From Thiobacillus sp. (GTDB taxonomy: Bacteria; Pseudomonadota; Gammaproteobacteria; Burkholderiales; Thiobacillaceae), in contig JAJPEP010000087.1 in assembly GCA_021166845.1 (NCBI GenBank), forward strand, positions 1-64,000: DNA of 64,000 nucleotides, read 5' to 3'. Shown piece by piece: positions 27,211 through 38,224 of this stretch (position 1 is its first letter; every line of letters starts with the position of its first letter). The position numbers and the translations under genes were made by a program. Below the pieces are notes generated by a model. That model worked only from the letters and a program-made list of their open reading frames with translations. It was not told where the DNA came from and ran no database searches.

Positions 27211-27528
27211 TCAGTAGCGCGGCATGGCCGGATCGACCTCGTCGGCCCAGGCGGCTACGCCGCCCGACAGGTTGATGACGTCGCCGAAGCCCATTGTTTC
27301 AAGGTAGCGGGCCGCATGATAACTGCGGACGCCATGATGGCAGATGACCACCGTTTCCGCTTGTTTGTTCAATTCAGCCAGGCGCGCGGGCAGCTCGCGC
27401 ATCGGAATCAGGACGGCGCCGGGCAGGCGGCACAGCGTCCATTCCCACGGTTCGCGCACGTCGAGCAGCACCGGGGTGTGTCCGGTTTCGATATGGGCGG
27501 CGAGTTCGGCGGGGCGGAACTGGCGCAT
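27211..27528 (-). CDS. Single-domain rhodanese
   Basis: This 105-residue rhodanese-fold protein has VLLDVREPWEWTLCRLPGA and the active-site loop VICHHGVRSYHAARYL, in which the catalytic cysteine is present. Such proteins transfer sulfane sulfur or act as persulfide carriers. It lies between pcm and tolC, 21 bases after pcm, so it is likely in the same operon. Confidence 0.9.
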   Translation of the reverse strand: MRQFRPAELAAHIETGHTPVLLDVREPWEWTLCRLPGAVLIPMRELPARLAELNKQAETVVICHHGVRSYHAARYLETMGFGDVINLSGGVAAWADEVDPAMPRY

Positions 27529-27549
27529 TCGGAATAGGCTCTGTCGGAT

Positions 27550-28203
27550 TCAGAACACGAACGCGGCGGGTTGCGGCGCATTGACGAGCGGCGCCACGCA
27601 GGTTTCAAACAAGGTCACGCTGCGGGTGGCGCCGGGTGCGGTGCGGGTGATCAGTTGCGCATGCATTACCGGCGCTTCGCCCGTGATGGCGAACAGCCGG
27701 CCGCCGACGTTGAGGCGCTGAAGAAACGCCTCCGACAGCAGCGGGGTCGAGCCGGTCAGCACGATCGCATCGAAGCCGCTCATGTCGGGCCAGTCGCGGG
27801 CGGCGTCGGCGGTGTGCAGCGTCACGTTGTCGAAGCCGTGCGCGCGCAGCTTGCGCGTCGCGTCGGCGGTGAATTCGGGGAAGATGTCCACCGACGTCAC
27901 GCCGGCGGCCCGGGAAGCCAGCAGGGCGGTGAGGTAGCCGCTGCCGGTGCCGATTTCCAGCACGCGGTCGCCGGGGCGAATGTCGAGTTCCTGCAGCACC
28001 CGCGCTTCCATTTTGGGCGTCCACATCGCCTGGTCGTGGCCGAGCGGGATTTCCATGTCGACGAAGGCCAGCGCCTGGTGCGCTGGCGGCACGAAGTCTT
28101 CGCGCCGCACCTTGAACAGCAGATCCAGCACGTCCTGATTCAGGACTTCCCAAGGGCGGATTTGCTGCTCCACCATGTTGTAGCGTGTCTGCTCGATGTC
28201 CAT
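27550..28203 (-). CDS. pcm: Protein-L-isoaspartate O-methyltransferase
   Basis: PCMT repairs isoaspartyl residues in damaged proteins with SAM. The 217-residue product has the N-terminal NMVEQQIRPWEVL region, PLGHDQAMWTPKMEARVLQ, and the SAM site VLEIGTGSGYLTALLA near residue 80. The usual substrate-loop S is replaced by W in AMWTPK (canonical Q-x-I-S-x-P), as in the YxxxR-type paralogues common upstream of tolC in this group, so activity may differ. It is divergent from the thiC leader. Confidence 0.87.
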   Translation of the reverse strand: MDIEQTRYNMVEQQIRPWEVLNQDVLDLLFKVRREDFVPPAHQALAFVDMEIPLGHDQAMWTPKMEARVLQELDIRPGDRVLEIGTGSGYLTALLASRAAGVTSVDIFPEFTADATRKLRAHGFDNVTLHTADAARDWPDMSGFDAIVLTGSTPLLSEAFLQRLNVGGRLFAITGEAPVMHAQLITRTAPGATRSVTLFETCVAPLVNAPQPAAFVF

Positions 28204-28279
28204 GCGGTACCCTTGAATATCAATAAGTTAGATGGGGTCTTGTCTTGCAATTATTTCACATTTCGGCTAACTTTGACCG

Positions 28280-30433
<2,154 letters not shown>

Positions 30434-30439
30434 ACACCC

Positions 30440-32308
30440 ATGGAAGATTTCGATATCGACGAGGACGGCAGCGCGGCGGATGAACTGGGTTTTCTGTTCG
30501 ACAGCGCCGCCCGGCGCATCCTGAGCGATGAGAGTCCAGAAGGCTTTGTAGCCTGGTTTCAGCTTGCCGCCCCGCAATTCGCTCCGTTGTTCATGCGTCG
30601 GTTGCCCGACGATGCGGCCTTCCGGCGCGGGTTCCTGACGCAGTTCGCCCGGATTATCTGGAATAAAACCCCGCTGCCCGGAAATCGTTTTCAGCCGCGC
30701 CCGATTCCGAAATCCGAGCGCAACCAGGCTTGCCTGTGCGGCTCCGGCAAAAAATACAAGCACTGCTGTCACGCGCTTGAAGGCCTGGAACAGGGTTTGC
30801 CCGAATTCAGCATGCTGCTGCATGTCCTGGAGACCGTGCCTGTCAAGCAGTTCGTGGAGTTGCCCTTCTCGCACCTGAATCTGGACGAGCTGGCCTATGT
30901 GGCGAATGCCTGGATGAGCAATGGCAGCGCCAGGGAGGCCGCCAAGCTGCTGGAGGGTCTGTTCGTCGATTGCACGAAACTCGACGACCGCGCCGAGCCG
31001 GCGCTCTATTGCCTGCTCGACTGTTACGAGCGGCTCAACAACCCGCTCAAGAAGAAACGCCTGCTGCAACGCGCCATGGCCGCGCCCGACAAAGCGCTGC
31101 GCGCCGCCGCCATCCAGCGGCAATGCACCATTCATGCCGACCGTGGCGAATACGACCTGGCCTGGGCCTTGTTTCAACAGGCGCAGCGTCTCGCACCTGA
31201 CGACTCCAGCCTGTCGCACCTCGAAATCCTGATACTCAATAGCCAGGGCGAACATGCGCGCGCCAGGGAGCGTGCCGCGTTCTGGATTGCCCGCCTGTCC
31301 AAAGACAAGACGGGGCAATACGCGAATCTGATCGCATTCCTGCGTGATGCCACCGACGATCCGGGCGGCTCCATGCTGAACATCCTGCAGGAAAATCATC
31401 CTGCCTTGCAGCAGTGTGCCGATTTGATGGCGCGACTGCCGCCCGCCGCCTGCCATTACAGGCTCGATATGGACGCACAGGATGCCGGTCCGCTTGAGCC
31501 GGACCCGACCCTGCGGCGGCTGCACGCACAATGGGCAAGGTATGCGCGGGTTCTGGGAGAGACGAGTCCTGCCATCAACTGGGACGCACGCTTGCCCTGG
31601 CTGGCCTGGCTGGAAAAAAATCCGGTGGCCTGGCAAAGCTTCGACGTGCTGCTCGACATCGTCCAGGCATTGCGAGACACCGAGCCGCGCCTGACGGGCA
31701 TGGAAACGGAGATGGTGCTCCCCCTGCTGCAGCGTGCCGAAGCATTGCTGCGGCTTGTCCTCAAGCAGCATCGCGCCGAAGGCCGGAGGCTTGAGTGGGG
31801 CTGGCACGAGAACCGCCCGGCACTCAGCCTGCTCGCCAGCCTGGCCTTTTACCATGTCGAACATGACGATCTGGCACGCGCCGTCGATCTGCTGGAGTGG
31901 TGCGTACTCACGCTCAACCCCAACGACAACCAGGGCCTGCGCGACCCGCTGATCCATCTGTACCTGTGCGTCAATCGCATCGACGACGCCCTCGATCTGG
32001 CCGCGCGTTACCCCGACGACCTGCCCGCCATGCAGTACGGCGGCATCCTGGCCTTGTACATGGCCGGCAAGATCGAAGCGGCCGCGCGGCAACTCAAGCA
32101 GACGGCCCGTGCCTATCCCGAAATCGCCCGTATGCTGCTCAGCGCCGCCCCGCGCCGCCCCGCGCTGAATCCCGGCTACAGCACGCTCGGTGGCAAGGAC
32201 GAAGCCTGGTATTACCGCGAAGACAACCTCGATGTGTGGCAGCAGAGCGGCGGGCTGGCATGGTTGCGTCAGGCCTTGCCAAAACAGCCGGCCAGGAACA
32301 GGAAATAG
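30440..32308 (+). CDS. SEC-C zinc-motif protein with TPR-like repeats
   Basis: The 622-residue protein has a SEC-C motif near residues 97-109 (ACLCGSGKKYKHCCH: C-x-C-x8-C-C), a zinc site first seen at the SecA C-terminus. The remainder is mostly helical with TPR-like pairs (ALYCLLDCYERLNNPLKKKR, EYDLAWALFQQAQRLAPDD). No signal peptide is visible. It begins 7 bases after thiC and may be cotranscribed with it. The function is unknown; protein-binding or chaperone-like roles are plausible. Confidence 0.75.
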   Translation: MEDFDIDEDGSAADELGFLFDSAARRILSDESPEGFVAWFQLAAPQFAPLFMRRLPDDAAFRRGFLTQFARIIWNKTPLPGNRFQPRPIPKSERNQACLCGSGKKYKHCCHALEGLEQGLPEFSMLLHVLETVPVKQFVELPFSHLNLDELAYVANAWMSNGSAREAAKLLEGLFVDCTKLDDRAEPALYCLLDCYERLNNPLKKKRLLQRAMAAPDKALRAAAIQRQCTIHADRGEYDLAWALFQQAQRLAPDDSSLSHLEILILNSQGEHARARERAAFWIARLSKDKTGQYANLIAFLRDATDDPGGSMLNILQENHPALQQCADLMARLPPAACHYRLDMDAQDAGPLEPDPTLRRLHAQWARYARVLGETSPAINWDARLPWLAWLEKNPVAWQSFDVLLDIVQALRDTEPRLTGMETEMVLPLLQRAEALLRLVLKQHRAEGRRLEWGWHENRPALSLLASLAFYHVEHDDLARAVDLLEWCVLTLNPNDNQGLRDPLIHLYLCVNRIDDALDLAARYPDDLPAMQYGGILALYMAGKIEAAARQLKQTARAYPEIARMLLSAAPRRPALNPGYSTLGGKDEAWYYREDNLDVWQQSGGLAWLRQALPKQPARNRK

Positions 32309-32432
32309 CCGCAGGGCTCATCGCATCGGCAGGCGTGGTTGTTTGGGGATTGTCTGGAAATAAGCGCTTGATTAATCGGGTTGTGTATAAGCACCATCAA
32401 GCGTGTTGTTAACAGTATTTTGGGTGCGCGCC

Positions 32433-32690
32433 ATGTCACATCTGACCGCCAACGACCTTAAAACCAAGGGGATAGCCGCGATTGAGGCTGTCCTTGCCGA
32501 GCATTCCGAAGCGATTGTGTCGGTGCGCGGCAAGGAGCGCTTCGTGGTGATGGATATTGCCCGGTATCACTACTTGCGCGAGTGCGAGCTGGAAACGGCG
32601 CTGGCCGAGACGCGCGCCGATCTGGCGGCGGGGCGTTTTACTGAGGCCACAGCGGAAGAACATCTGGCGCAGGTAAAATCTTCGGCATGA
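32433..32690 (+). CDS. Phd/YefM-type antitoxin
   Basis: The 85-residue protein fits the Phd/YefM fold: an N-terminal domain (LTANDLKTKGIAAIEAVL, IVSVRGKERFVVMDIARYHYL) that binds DNA, and an acidic helical tail that would mask the toxin. The stop overlaps the toxin start as ATGA. An inverted repeat CGCTTGA/TCAAGCG spans 32365-32403 upstream and may be its binding site. Confidence 0.85.
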   Translation: MSHLTANDLKTKGIAAIEAVLAEHSEAIVSVRGKERFVVMDIARYHYLRECELETALAETRADLAAGRFTEATAEEHLAQVKSSA

Positions 32691-32962
32691 GTTATCGGTT
32701 GATTTTTGCCGATCAGTACACCAAACGCGTGGCATGTTTTCTCAAGCGGCATCCCGATCTGGAAAAGCAGTATCTCAAAACCCTGCAACTGCTTGAGCTG
32801 AACCCGCATCATCCGTTGCTGCGCCTGCATGCCCTGAGCGGCAAGCCGCACACGCTGCGTTCGGTTTCGATCAATTTGTCTTACCGCATCATGCTGGAAA
32901 TCCTGATTCAGGACGAACAGATTATCCCGGTGAATGTGGGCGATCACGACACGGTGTATTGA
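32687..32962 (+). CDS. RelE/YafQ-type toxin
   Basis: The 91-residue product is a RelE-superfamily toxin of the mRNA-interferase type: SYRLIFADQYTKRVACFLKRHPDL, LLRLHALSGKPHTLRSVSINLSYRIML and the ending VGDHDTVY match the YafQ/RelE pattern, including a late histidine. It is paired with the Phd-type antitoxin, and both reading frames are intact. Confidence 0.85.
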   Translation: MSYRLIFADQYTKRVACFLKRHPDLEKQYLKTLQLLELNPHHPLLRLHALSGKPHTLRSVSINLSYRIMLEILIQDEQIIPVNVGDHDTVY

Positions 32963-32984
32963 GGGAGCTTTCATGCGCTGCCCC

Positions 32985-32990
32985 TATAAT
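32985..32990 (+). promoter_or_regulatory. Consensus -10 box before uppP
   Basis: A perfect TATAAT lies 42 bases before the uppP start. No good -35 is seen at 16-18 bases upstream. If used, transcription would begin near 32997, inside the hairpin described at 32995-33021. Confidence 0.45.
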
Positions 32991-32994
32991 CACG

Positions 32995-33021
32995 AGCGCG
33001 CCGCTGTGGCGCGCTTTTTTT
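32995..33021 (+). terminator. Rho-independent terminator after the relE-type toxin gene
   Basis: AGCGCGCC and GGCGCGCT form an 8-base perfect stem with a 5-base loop, followed by seven T. It ends just 10 bases before the uppP start, so it probably ends transcription of the phd/relE unit and insulates uppP. Confidence 0.85.
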
Positions 33022-33031
33022 GTGCGCAACG

Positions 33032-33862
33032 ATGACCGATTCCACCCTGCTGTTGCACGCCCTCATCCTCGGCCTGGTCGAAGGCGTCACCGAGTTCCTG
33101 CCGATCTCCAGCACCGGCCATCTGATTCTGGCGGGGCAGCTCTTGGGCTTCAACGGCGAGAAGGCCAAGGTGTTCATGATCGCCATCCAGCTGGCGGCGA
33201 TCTTTGCGGTGGTGTGGGAATACCGGGTACGGCTTTCGCATGTGGCGGTGACGCTGCGCAGCGAGCCGGCGTCGCAGCGGCTGGCGATCAACCTGATGGC
33301 GGGCTTTTTGCCGGCGGCGGTGCTCGGCTTCCTGTTCTACAAGGAAATCAAGCACTACCTGTTCAACCCCATCGTGGTGGCGACCGCGCTGGTGGCCGGC
33401 GGCGCGATGATCCTGTGGGCGGAGCGGCGCAAGCATGTCGTCAGCACGGAGACGGTGGATGACCTCAACTGGCGCCGTGCGCTGGCGGTGGGTTTTGCCC
33501 AGGCGCTGGCGATGATCCCCGGCACCTCGCGCTCGGGCGCGACCATCATCGGCGGGCTGTTCCTCGGCCTGTCGAGAAAAGCGGCGGCGGAGTTCTCTTT
33601 TCTGCTCGCCATCCCCACCATGCTCGCCGCCACCGCCTACGACCTCTACAAGAACTGGCAGCTGTTCGATGCCGGCGACATTCCCTTGTTTATGGTGGGC
33701 GGAATGGCGTCGTTTGTCAGCGCCCTGATTGCCGTGCGCACGCTGCTCAAGTTCGTCAGCCGTCACGATTACACGGTGTTCGCCTGGTACCGCATCGTGT
33801 TCGGCGGCGTGGTGCTGGCGACCGCCTACAGCGGCCTGGTCGACTGGGGCGTGGTGTACTGA
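33032..33862 (+). CDS. uppP: Undecaprenyl-diphosphatase UppP
   Basis: UppP (BacA) recycles the undecaprenyl carrier for peptidoglycan and polysaccharide synthesis and gives bacitracin tolerance. The 276-residue membrane protein has the two signature regions: [20 protein letters not shown] and [19 protein letters not shown]. The ATG at 33032 is chosen over the GTG at 33020, which lies in the terminator tail. It is convergent with regA, 4 bases apart. Confidence 0.96.
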   Translation: MTDSTLLLHALILGLVEGVTEFLPISSTGHLILAGQLLGFNGEKAKVFMIAIQLAAIFAVVWEYRVRLSHVAVTLRSEPASQRLAINLMAGFLPAAVLGFLFYKEIKHYLFNPIVVATALVAGGAMILWAERRKHVVSTETVDDLNWRRALAVGFAQALAMIPGTSRSGATIIGGLFLGLSRKAAAEFSFLLAIPTMLAATAYDLYKNWQLFDAGDIPLFMVGGMASFVSALIAVRTLLKFVSRHDYTVFAWYRIVFGGVVLATAYSGLVDWGVVY

Positions 33863-33866
33863 GCGG

Positions 33867-34400
33867 CTAATCCGCCTTGGGCGGATTTTTTTCGAGTTTG
33901 CGCTGCAGGGTGCGGCGGTGCATTTTCAGCGCGCGCGCGGTGGCCGAGATGTTGCCGTCGTGCTCGTTCAATACTTTCTGGATGTGCTCCCATTCCATTC
34001 GCGCGACCGTCAGGGGCTCCGGGCTGACTGCCAGCGCAGCGTCCGGCTCGTCGCGCAGCAGCGCGGCGAGGACTTCGTCGGCGTCGGCCGGCTTCGCCAG
34101 GTAATGCCGGGCGCCCAGCCGCACCGCTTCGACCGCGGTGGCGATGCTGGCATAGCCGGTGAGCACGACGATAGCGGGGGCGGGCACGCGCGCGGTCAGC
34201 ATGGCGACGACTTTCAGCCCCGATTCGCCGGGCAGTTTCAGGTCGACGACAGCATGGCTGGGGGCAAACGCTTCCGCTGCGGCCTGGGCGGCGGCGGCGT
34301 CGTGCGCCAGCGCCACCTCGAAGCCGCGCTTTTTCATGGCGCGCGACAAGGCAGTGGCGAAATCGACGTCGTCCTCGACGATCAAAAGTGTACGGGTCAT
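33867..34400 (-). CDS. regA: RegA/PrrA/ActR-type redox response regulator
   Basis: The 177-residue protein has a receiver domain with acidic residues at 9-11 (VEDDVD), the phosphorylated Asp 53 (VVDLKLPGESG) and Lys 103, then a short linker and a Fis-type HTH at about 138-170 (IQKVLNEHDGNISATARALK followed by MHRRTLQRKL). Size and layout match RegA/PrrA/ActR. In other proteobacteria this regulator controls carbon fixation, hydrogenase and respiratory genes in response to redox. It overlaps regB by 4 bases. Confidence 0.92.
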   Translation of the reverse strand: MTRTLLIVEDDVDFATALSRAMKKRGFEVALAHDAAAAQAAAEAFAPSHAVVDLKLPGESGLKVVAMLTARVPAPAIVVLTGYASIATAVEAVRLGARHYLAKPADADEVLAALLRDEPDAALAVSPEPLTVARMEWEHIQKVLNEHDGNISATARALKMHRRTLQRKLEKNPPKAD

Positions 34401-35653
34401 GTTGTTTGCTTCCATGGCAGGGTGATGCGCACTCGGGTGCCGCCGCCGTCGCGCTCGGCGAGGGTGAGGCTGCCGCCGAGCCGTTCCAGCGTGGCGTGGG
34501 TGAGTGCCAGCCCCATGCCCCAGCCGCGCCCCGGCTTGCCGCTGAACAGTACGCGCCCGGCCTGCGCCTTCTGCTCGGGGGTGAAGCCGGGGCCGCGATC
34601 GGCGACGTCGATGAAGAGGACGTCGCCCTCGGTCGCGGCGCTCAATTCGACGACATCGGGCGAGGCATCGGCGGCGTTGTTCAGCACATTCAGGATCGCC
34701 TGCTCCAGCCCGTCGGGCGGGGTGAAGTGACGATGATCGGGCGGCAGTTTGGTCGCGATCCGCGTGTCGGGGCGCAGCATCTGCCAACGCTCGGCCAGCG
34801 CGGCCAGCCAGGTGTCGAGCGGCTGCGCGGCGGGCGGGGTGTCCTGCGCGCGCGCGGCGAGCTGGGTGAGGATGCGCTTGCATGCCTGTGCCTGCTTTTC
34901 GAGCAGGCGGCAATCGGCGCCGATGTCGGGATCGTTGGCGAATTCGGCGGCGAGTTCGTGCGCGGTGGTCTGGATGGTGGCAAGCGGCGTGGCGAGTTCG
35001 TGCGCCGCCAGCGCCGCTTGCGTGCCGAGCGCGACGATGCGCTCGTCGCGCAGCTGTTTTTCGCGCAGGGCGGACAGCTCCTGGTCGCGCAGGCGCAGCG
35101 CGGCATGCATGCGGGTGACGAAAAACGCGATCAGTCCCGCGCTGATGAGGAAGTTGAACCACATGCCGCCCAGGTGCATGCCGTAGGCCGCGATCGGATC
35201 GGCCATCGCCAGCGGCTGGTAGACAAACAGCAGCAGCGCGTAATAGCCGCCCGCCACTGCCGCCAGCAGCCACACCCAGCGCGGGCGCAGGCTGATCGCG
35301 GCGATGACGACCGGCACCAGCATCAGCGACACAAAGGGGTTGGTCGCGCCGCCGCTGAAGAACGCCAGCACCGCAAACGCGGTGAGGTCGGCCAGCAGGT
35401 GCGCCAGAAATTCCATCTGCGTCGCGGGAACGTCCAGCCGCAGCCGCCACGCGGTGGAAAGCGAGAACAGCCCCATCAGTGCCAGCACCGCGGCCATCGG
35501 CAGCAGCGGCATGCGGATGTCGAGGCCCCAGTGCAGCCAGACGATGCCCACCGCCCAGCCGGCGATCAGCGACATCCGCACGGCGAGCAGGCGCCCCAGC
35601 AGGGCACGCGCGGGCAGGGTGGAGCGCAGCGTGGAATCGGTCGAAGGCGGCAT
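34397..35653 (-). CDS. regB: RegB/PrrB/ActS-type redox sensor kinase
   Basis: The 418-residue kinase has an N-terminal block of six hydrophobic segments (about 25-180), the quinone-sensing heptapeptide GGATNPF at 101-107, the H-box AAHELATPLATI with the autophosphorylated His 218, a cysteine at 258 (QACKRIL) in the position of the redox-active cysteine of RegB, and ATPase boxes NVLNNAADAS, VADRGPGF and GWGMGLAL. This set identifies RegB rather than a generic kinase. It is cotranscribed with regA. The RuBisCO operon 22 kb away is a likely target by analogy. Confidence 0.93.
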   Translation of the reverse strand: MPPSTDSTLRSTLPARALLGRLLAVRMSLIAGWAVGIVWLHWGLDIRMPLLPMAAVLALMGLFSLSTAWRLRLDVPATQMEFLAHLLADLTAFAVLAFFSGGATNPFVSLMLVPVVIAAISLRPRWVWLLAAVAGGYYALLLFVYQPLAMADPIAAYGMHLGGMWFNFLISAGLIAFFVTRMHAALRLRDQELSALREKQLRDERIVALGTQAALAAHELATPLATIQTTAHELAAEFANDPDIGADCRLLEKQAQACKRILTQLAARAQDTPPAAQPLDTWLAALAERWQMLRPDTRIATKLPPDHRHFTPPDGLEQAILNVLNNAADASPDVVELSAATEGDVLFIDVADRGPGFTPEQKAQAGRVLFSGKPGRGWGMGLALTHATLERLGGSLTLAERDGGGTRVRITLPWKQTT

Positions 35654-35958
35654 GACGGCATTGTAATGCGCGCGTCGCGATGCGTTGCGGGCTGCGGCAA
35701 TTTGCCCAGCCGTGGATGAGGAAGCGCCGACGGCGCTTCATCGCGCATCGGCCTGCCCCGAGGAAACGGCCAATCACTCGGCCAGGCCCGCTAGCGGGCA
35801 AGTCGCAGGTTGTCGTCCGCCTGTACGTTTTTATGCCTGGCTTCCGGCCTGAAAGCCGCGCGGACAAACACTCCCGACCTGTCCTGCGACGATTTGTCAC
35901 ATTCTGCGGAAGCGGCCAATAAGAGACAATCGGGTCCCCTTTTATCCCGTCATGCGCC
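35654..35958. other. Divergent intergenic region regB / oprC
   Basis: This 305-base region separates divergent regB and the TonB receptor gene. It contains several short GC-rich hairpins (for example CGCCGACGGCGCTTC near 35728 and GCCCGCTAGCGGGC near 35787) and a weak promoter candidate TTGTCA at 35894 with CAATAA at 35917. No riboswitch with a cobalamin-box pattern is visible. Confidence 0.45.
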
Positions 35959-38196
35959 ATGAAAACGCCTGCTTTCGTTCCCCGCCTGCTGCCTTTGCTG
36001 ATTGCCGCCAGCCTGTTGCCCGTCACGGCCAGTGCGGAAGACGCTTCCCCCCTAATGACGATTGTGGTGACCGGCACGCCGGAAGACGTCGCCCCGTTTG
36101 GCGTTGAGGTGGAAAACTTGCAGTCCTTGCGCCCCGCGACCAGCGATTCGGCTAGTCTACTCAGGGACGTCCCCGGCGTGAGCCTGTACGGCTCCGGCGG
36201 CGTTTCCAGCCTGCCCGCGATCCACGGCCTGGCGGACGACCGCCTGCGCATCAAGGTCGACGGCATGGACCTGATCTCGGCGTGCGGCAACCACATGAAC
36301 CCGCCGCTCTCGTATATCGACCCGACCAGCGTCGACGCCGTCACGGTTTTTGCCGGACTCGCGCCGGTGAGCTCCGGCGGCGACAGCATCGGCGGCACGA
36401 TCCTGGTGGATTCGGCCGCGCCGGCGTTCGCGAAGGCGGGCGAAGGCGTATTGAAGAAGGGCGAGGCCGGCATGTTCTACCGCAGCAACGGCGATGCCCG
36501 TGGCGGCAACCTGTCGGCGACGATCGCCAGCGAAAAGGTGAGCGTGACCTACAGTGGTTCGACGGTGAAGGCCGACAATTACCATGCCGGCGACAATTTC
36601 AAGTCGACCTATATCGACGCCGATGATGGGCACATCGTCGATGCCGACGAAGTCGGCTCCAGCATGTACAAGTCGACCAACCAGTCGATCGCCCTGGCCG
36701 CGGGCCATGAAAATCATCTGCTCGAACTGAAACTGGGCCTGCAGGACATTCCCTACCAGGGCTGGCCCAACCAGCGCATGGACATGACCGGCAACGACAG
36801 CGAGCAGGTCAACCTGCGCTACGAGGGGCAATACGACTGGGGCAAGCTGGAAGCGCGGGCCTATCATGAAAATACGCGGCATTACATGCAGTTCTTCGAT
36901 GACAAATTGTTCTGGTACGGCAATGGGACAACCATTCCCGATGGAACCGCCTGCATACCCACCGAAGGCAAGACCGGATGCGCGGCAGGCATGCCGATGG
37001 ATACCGAAGGGAAAAATACCGGCGCGGTCGTCAAGGCGGATATCCCGCTGTCGGCGCGAGACCTGATCCGCGTTGGCACTGAAGTACAGCGCTACCGCCT
37101 GGACGACTGGTGGGATCCATCCGGCAGGGGGATGGCGCCCGACGTGTTCTGGAACATCAACAACGGCGAGCGCGACCGTCTGGCGGCATTCGGCGAATGG
37201 GAAGCGCAATGGAACCCGCGGTGGTTGACGCAGTTCGGCTTGCGCTACGAAAAAGTCGACATGGATGCCGGCGAGGTGCAGGGGTATAACGCCACGTACA
37301 CGGCCGACGCAACCGCCTTCAATAATGCCGACCGCGAGAAAACCGACCACAACATCGACTTGACCGCGCTGGCCCGCTTTATGCCAGCCAAAACACGAAC
37401 CCTCGAATTCGGTTATGCGCGGAAGACCCGCTCCCCCAACCTCTACGAGCGCTACACCTGGTCGACCGGCGGCATGGCGATGCGCATGATCAACTGGTTC
37501 GGCGACGGCAATGGCTATGTCGGCAACCTCGAACTGGAACCGGAAATTGCCCATACCGTGAGCGCGACGTTCGACTTGCACGACGCCGCGCAGGAAAAAT
37601 GGGGATTGAAAGTCACGCCCTACTACACGTACGTCGATGATTACATCAACGCCACGCCAATCATCGCGCCCACCACCGATACGGAGTTCGTCTACCTGCG
37701 GTTCGTCAACCAGGATGCGCAGCTCTACGGCATCGATATTTCCGGTCATCTGCCGCTGGCAAAAACCGGGCGTTACGGCAGCTTCACGGCGACCGGCATG
37801 CTGAATTACGTCAGGGGCGAAACCGCTTCGGGTGAGAAAGACAACCTCTACAACATCATGCCGCTGAACGCGAAACTGGCTGTCGTGCAGCGCCTGCGCA
37901 ACTGGACCAATACCGCCGAGGTCGTTCTGGTGGACGCCAAGGATGACGTCTCCGATGTCCGCAACGAAATGGAAACCGCCGGCTACGGCCTTCTCAACCT
38001 GCGCAGCAGCTACCAGTGGAAGCAGGTGCGCCTCGACCTCGGCGTCGAGAACGTCCTCGACCGGTTCTATGAACACCCGCTGGGCGGGGCCTACCTCGGC
38101 GAGGGCAAGACCATGTCCGCAACCGGAGTTCCGTGGGGCGTTCCTGTTCCCGGCATGGGCCGTTCGATCTACACTGCGGTCAATGTCCAGTTCTAA
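35959..38196 (+). CDS. oprC: TonB-dependent copper receptor, OprC/NosA type
   Basis: The 745-residue protein has a signal peptide (cleavage likely after ASAE, residue 27), a TonB box-like MTIVVTG, a plug domain and a 22-strand barrel ending in aromatic F. The plug segment VDGMDLISACGNHMNPPLSYIDP, with Cys, His and Met close together, is characteristic of OprC/NosA, which bind and import copper. The CxxxHM-type site here is CGNHM. The next gene encodes a copper chaperone, which supports a copper role rather than cobalamin or siderophore uptake. Confidence 0.9.
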   Translation: MKTPAFVPRLLPLLIAASLLPVTASAEDASPLMTIVVTGTPEDVAPFGVEVENLQSLRPATSDSASLLRDVPGVSLYGSGGVSSLPAIHGLADDRLRIKVDGMDLISACGNHMNPPLSYIDPTSVDAVTVFAGLAPVSSGGDSIGGTILVDSAAPAFAKAGEGVLKKGEAGMFYRSNGDARGGNLSATIASEKVSVTYSGSTVKADNYHAGDNFKSTYIDADDGHIVDADEVGSSMYKSTNQSIALAAGHENHLLELKLGLQDIPYQGWPNQRMDMTGNDSEQVNLRYEGQYDWGKLEARAYHENTRHYMQFFDDKLFWYGNGTTIPDGTACIPTEGKTGCAAGMPMDTEGKNTGAVVKADIPLSARDLIRVGTEVQRYRLDDWWDPSGRGMAPDVFWNINNGERDRLAAFGEWEAQWNPRWLTQFGLRYEKVDMDAGEVQGYNATYTADATAFNNADREKTDHNIDLTALARFMPAKTRTLEFGYARKTRSPNLYERYTWSTGGMAMRMINWFGDGNGYVGNLELEPEIAHTVSATFDLHDAAQEKWGLKVTPYYTYVDDYINATPIIAPTTDTEFVYLRFVNQDAQLYGIDISGHLPLAKTGRYGSFTATGMLNYVRGETASGEKDNLYNIMPLNAKLAVVQRLRNWTNTAEVVLVDAKDDVSDVRNEMETAGYGLLNLRSSYQWKQVRLDLGVENVLDRFYEHPLGGAYLGEGKTMSATGVPWGVPVPGMGRSIYTAVNVQF

Positions 38197-38224
38197 TGGT
38201 TTTACTTTCTTTAAGGAGAAATCG

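Noticed and set aside
35654-35958. Cobalamin riboswitch before the TonB receptor gene
   Set aside because: The B12-box pattern was not found, and the receptor's plug motif CGNHMNPPLSY together with the PCu(A)C neighbour points to copper, not cobalamin.
35959-38196. BtuB as the identity of the TonB receptor, because the window has a cobalamin operon
   Set aside because: The OprC/NosA-type Cys-His-Met plug segment and downstream copper chaperone fit copper transport better.
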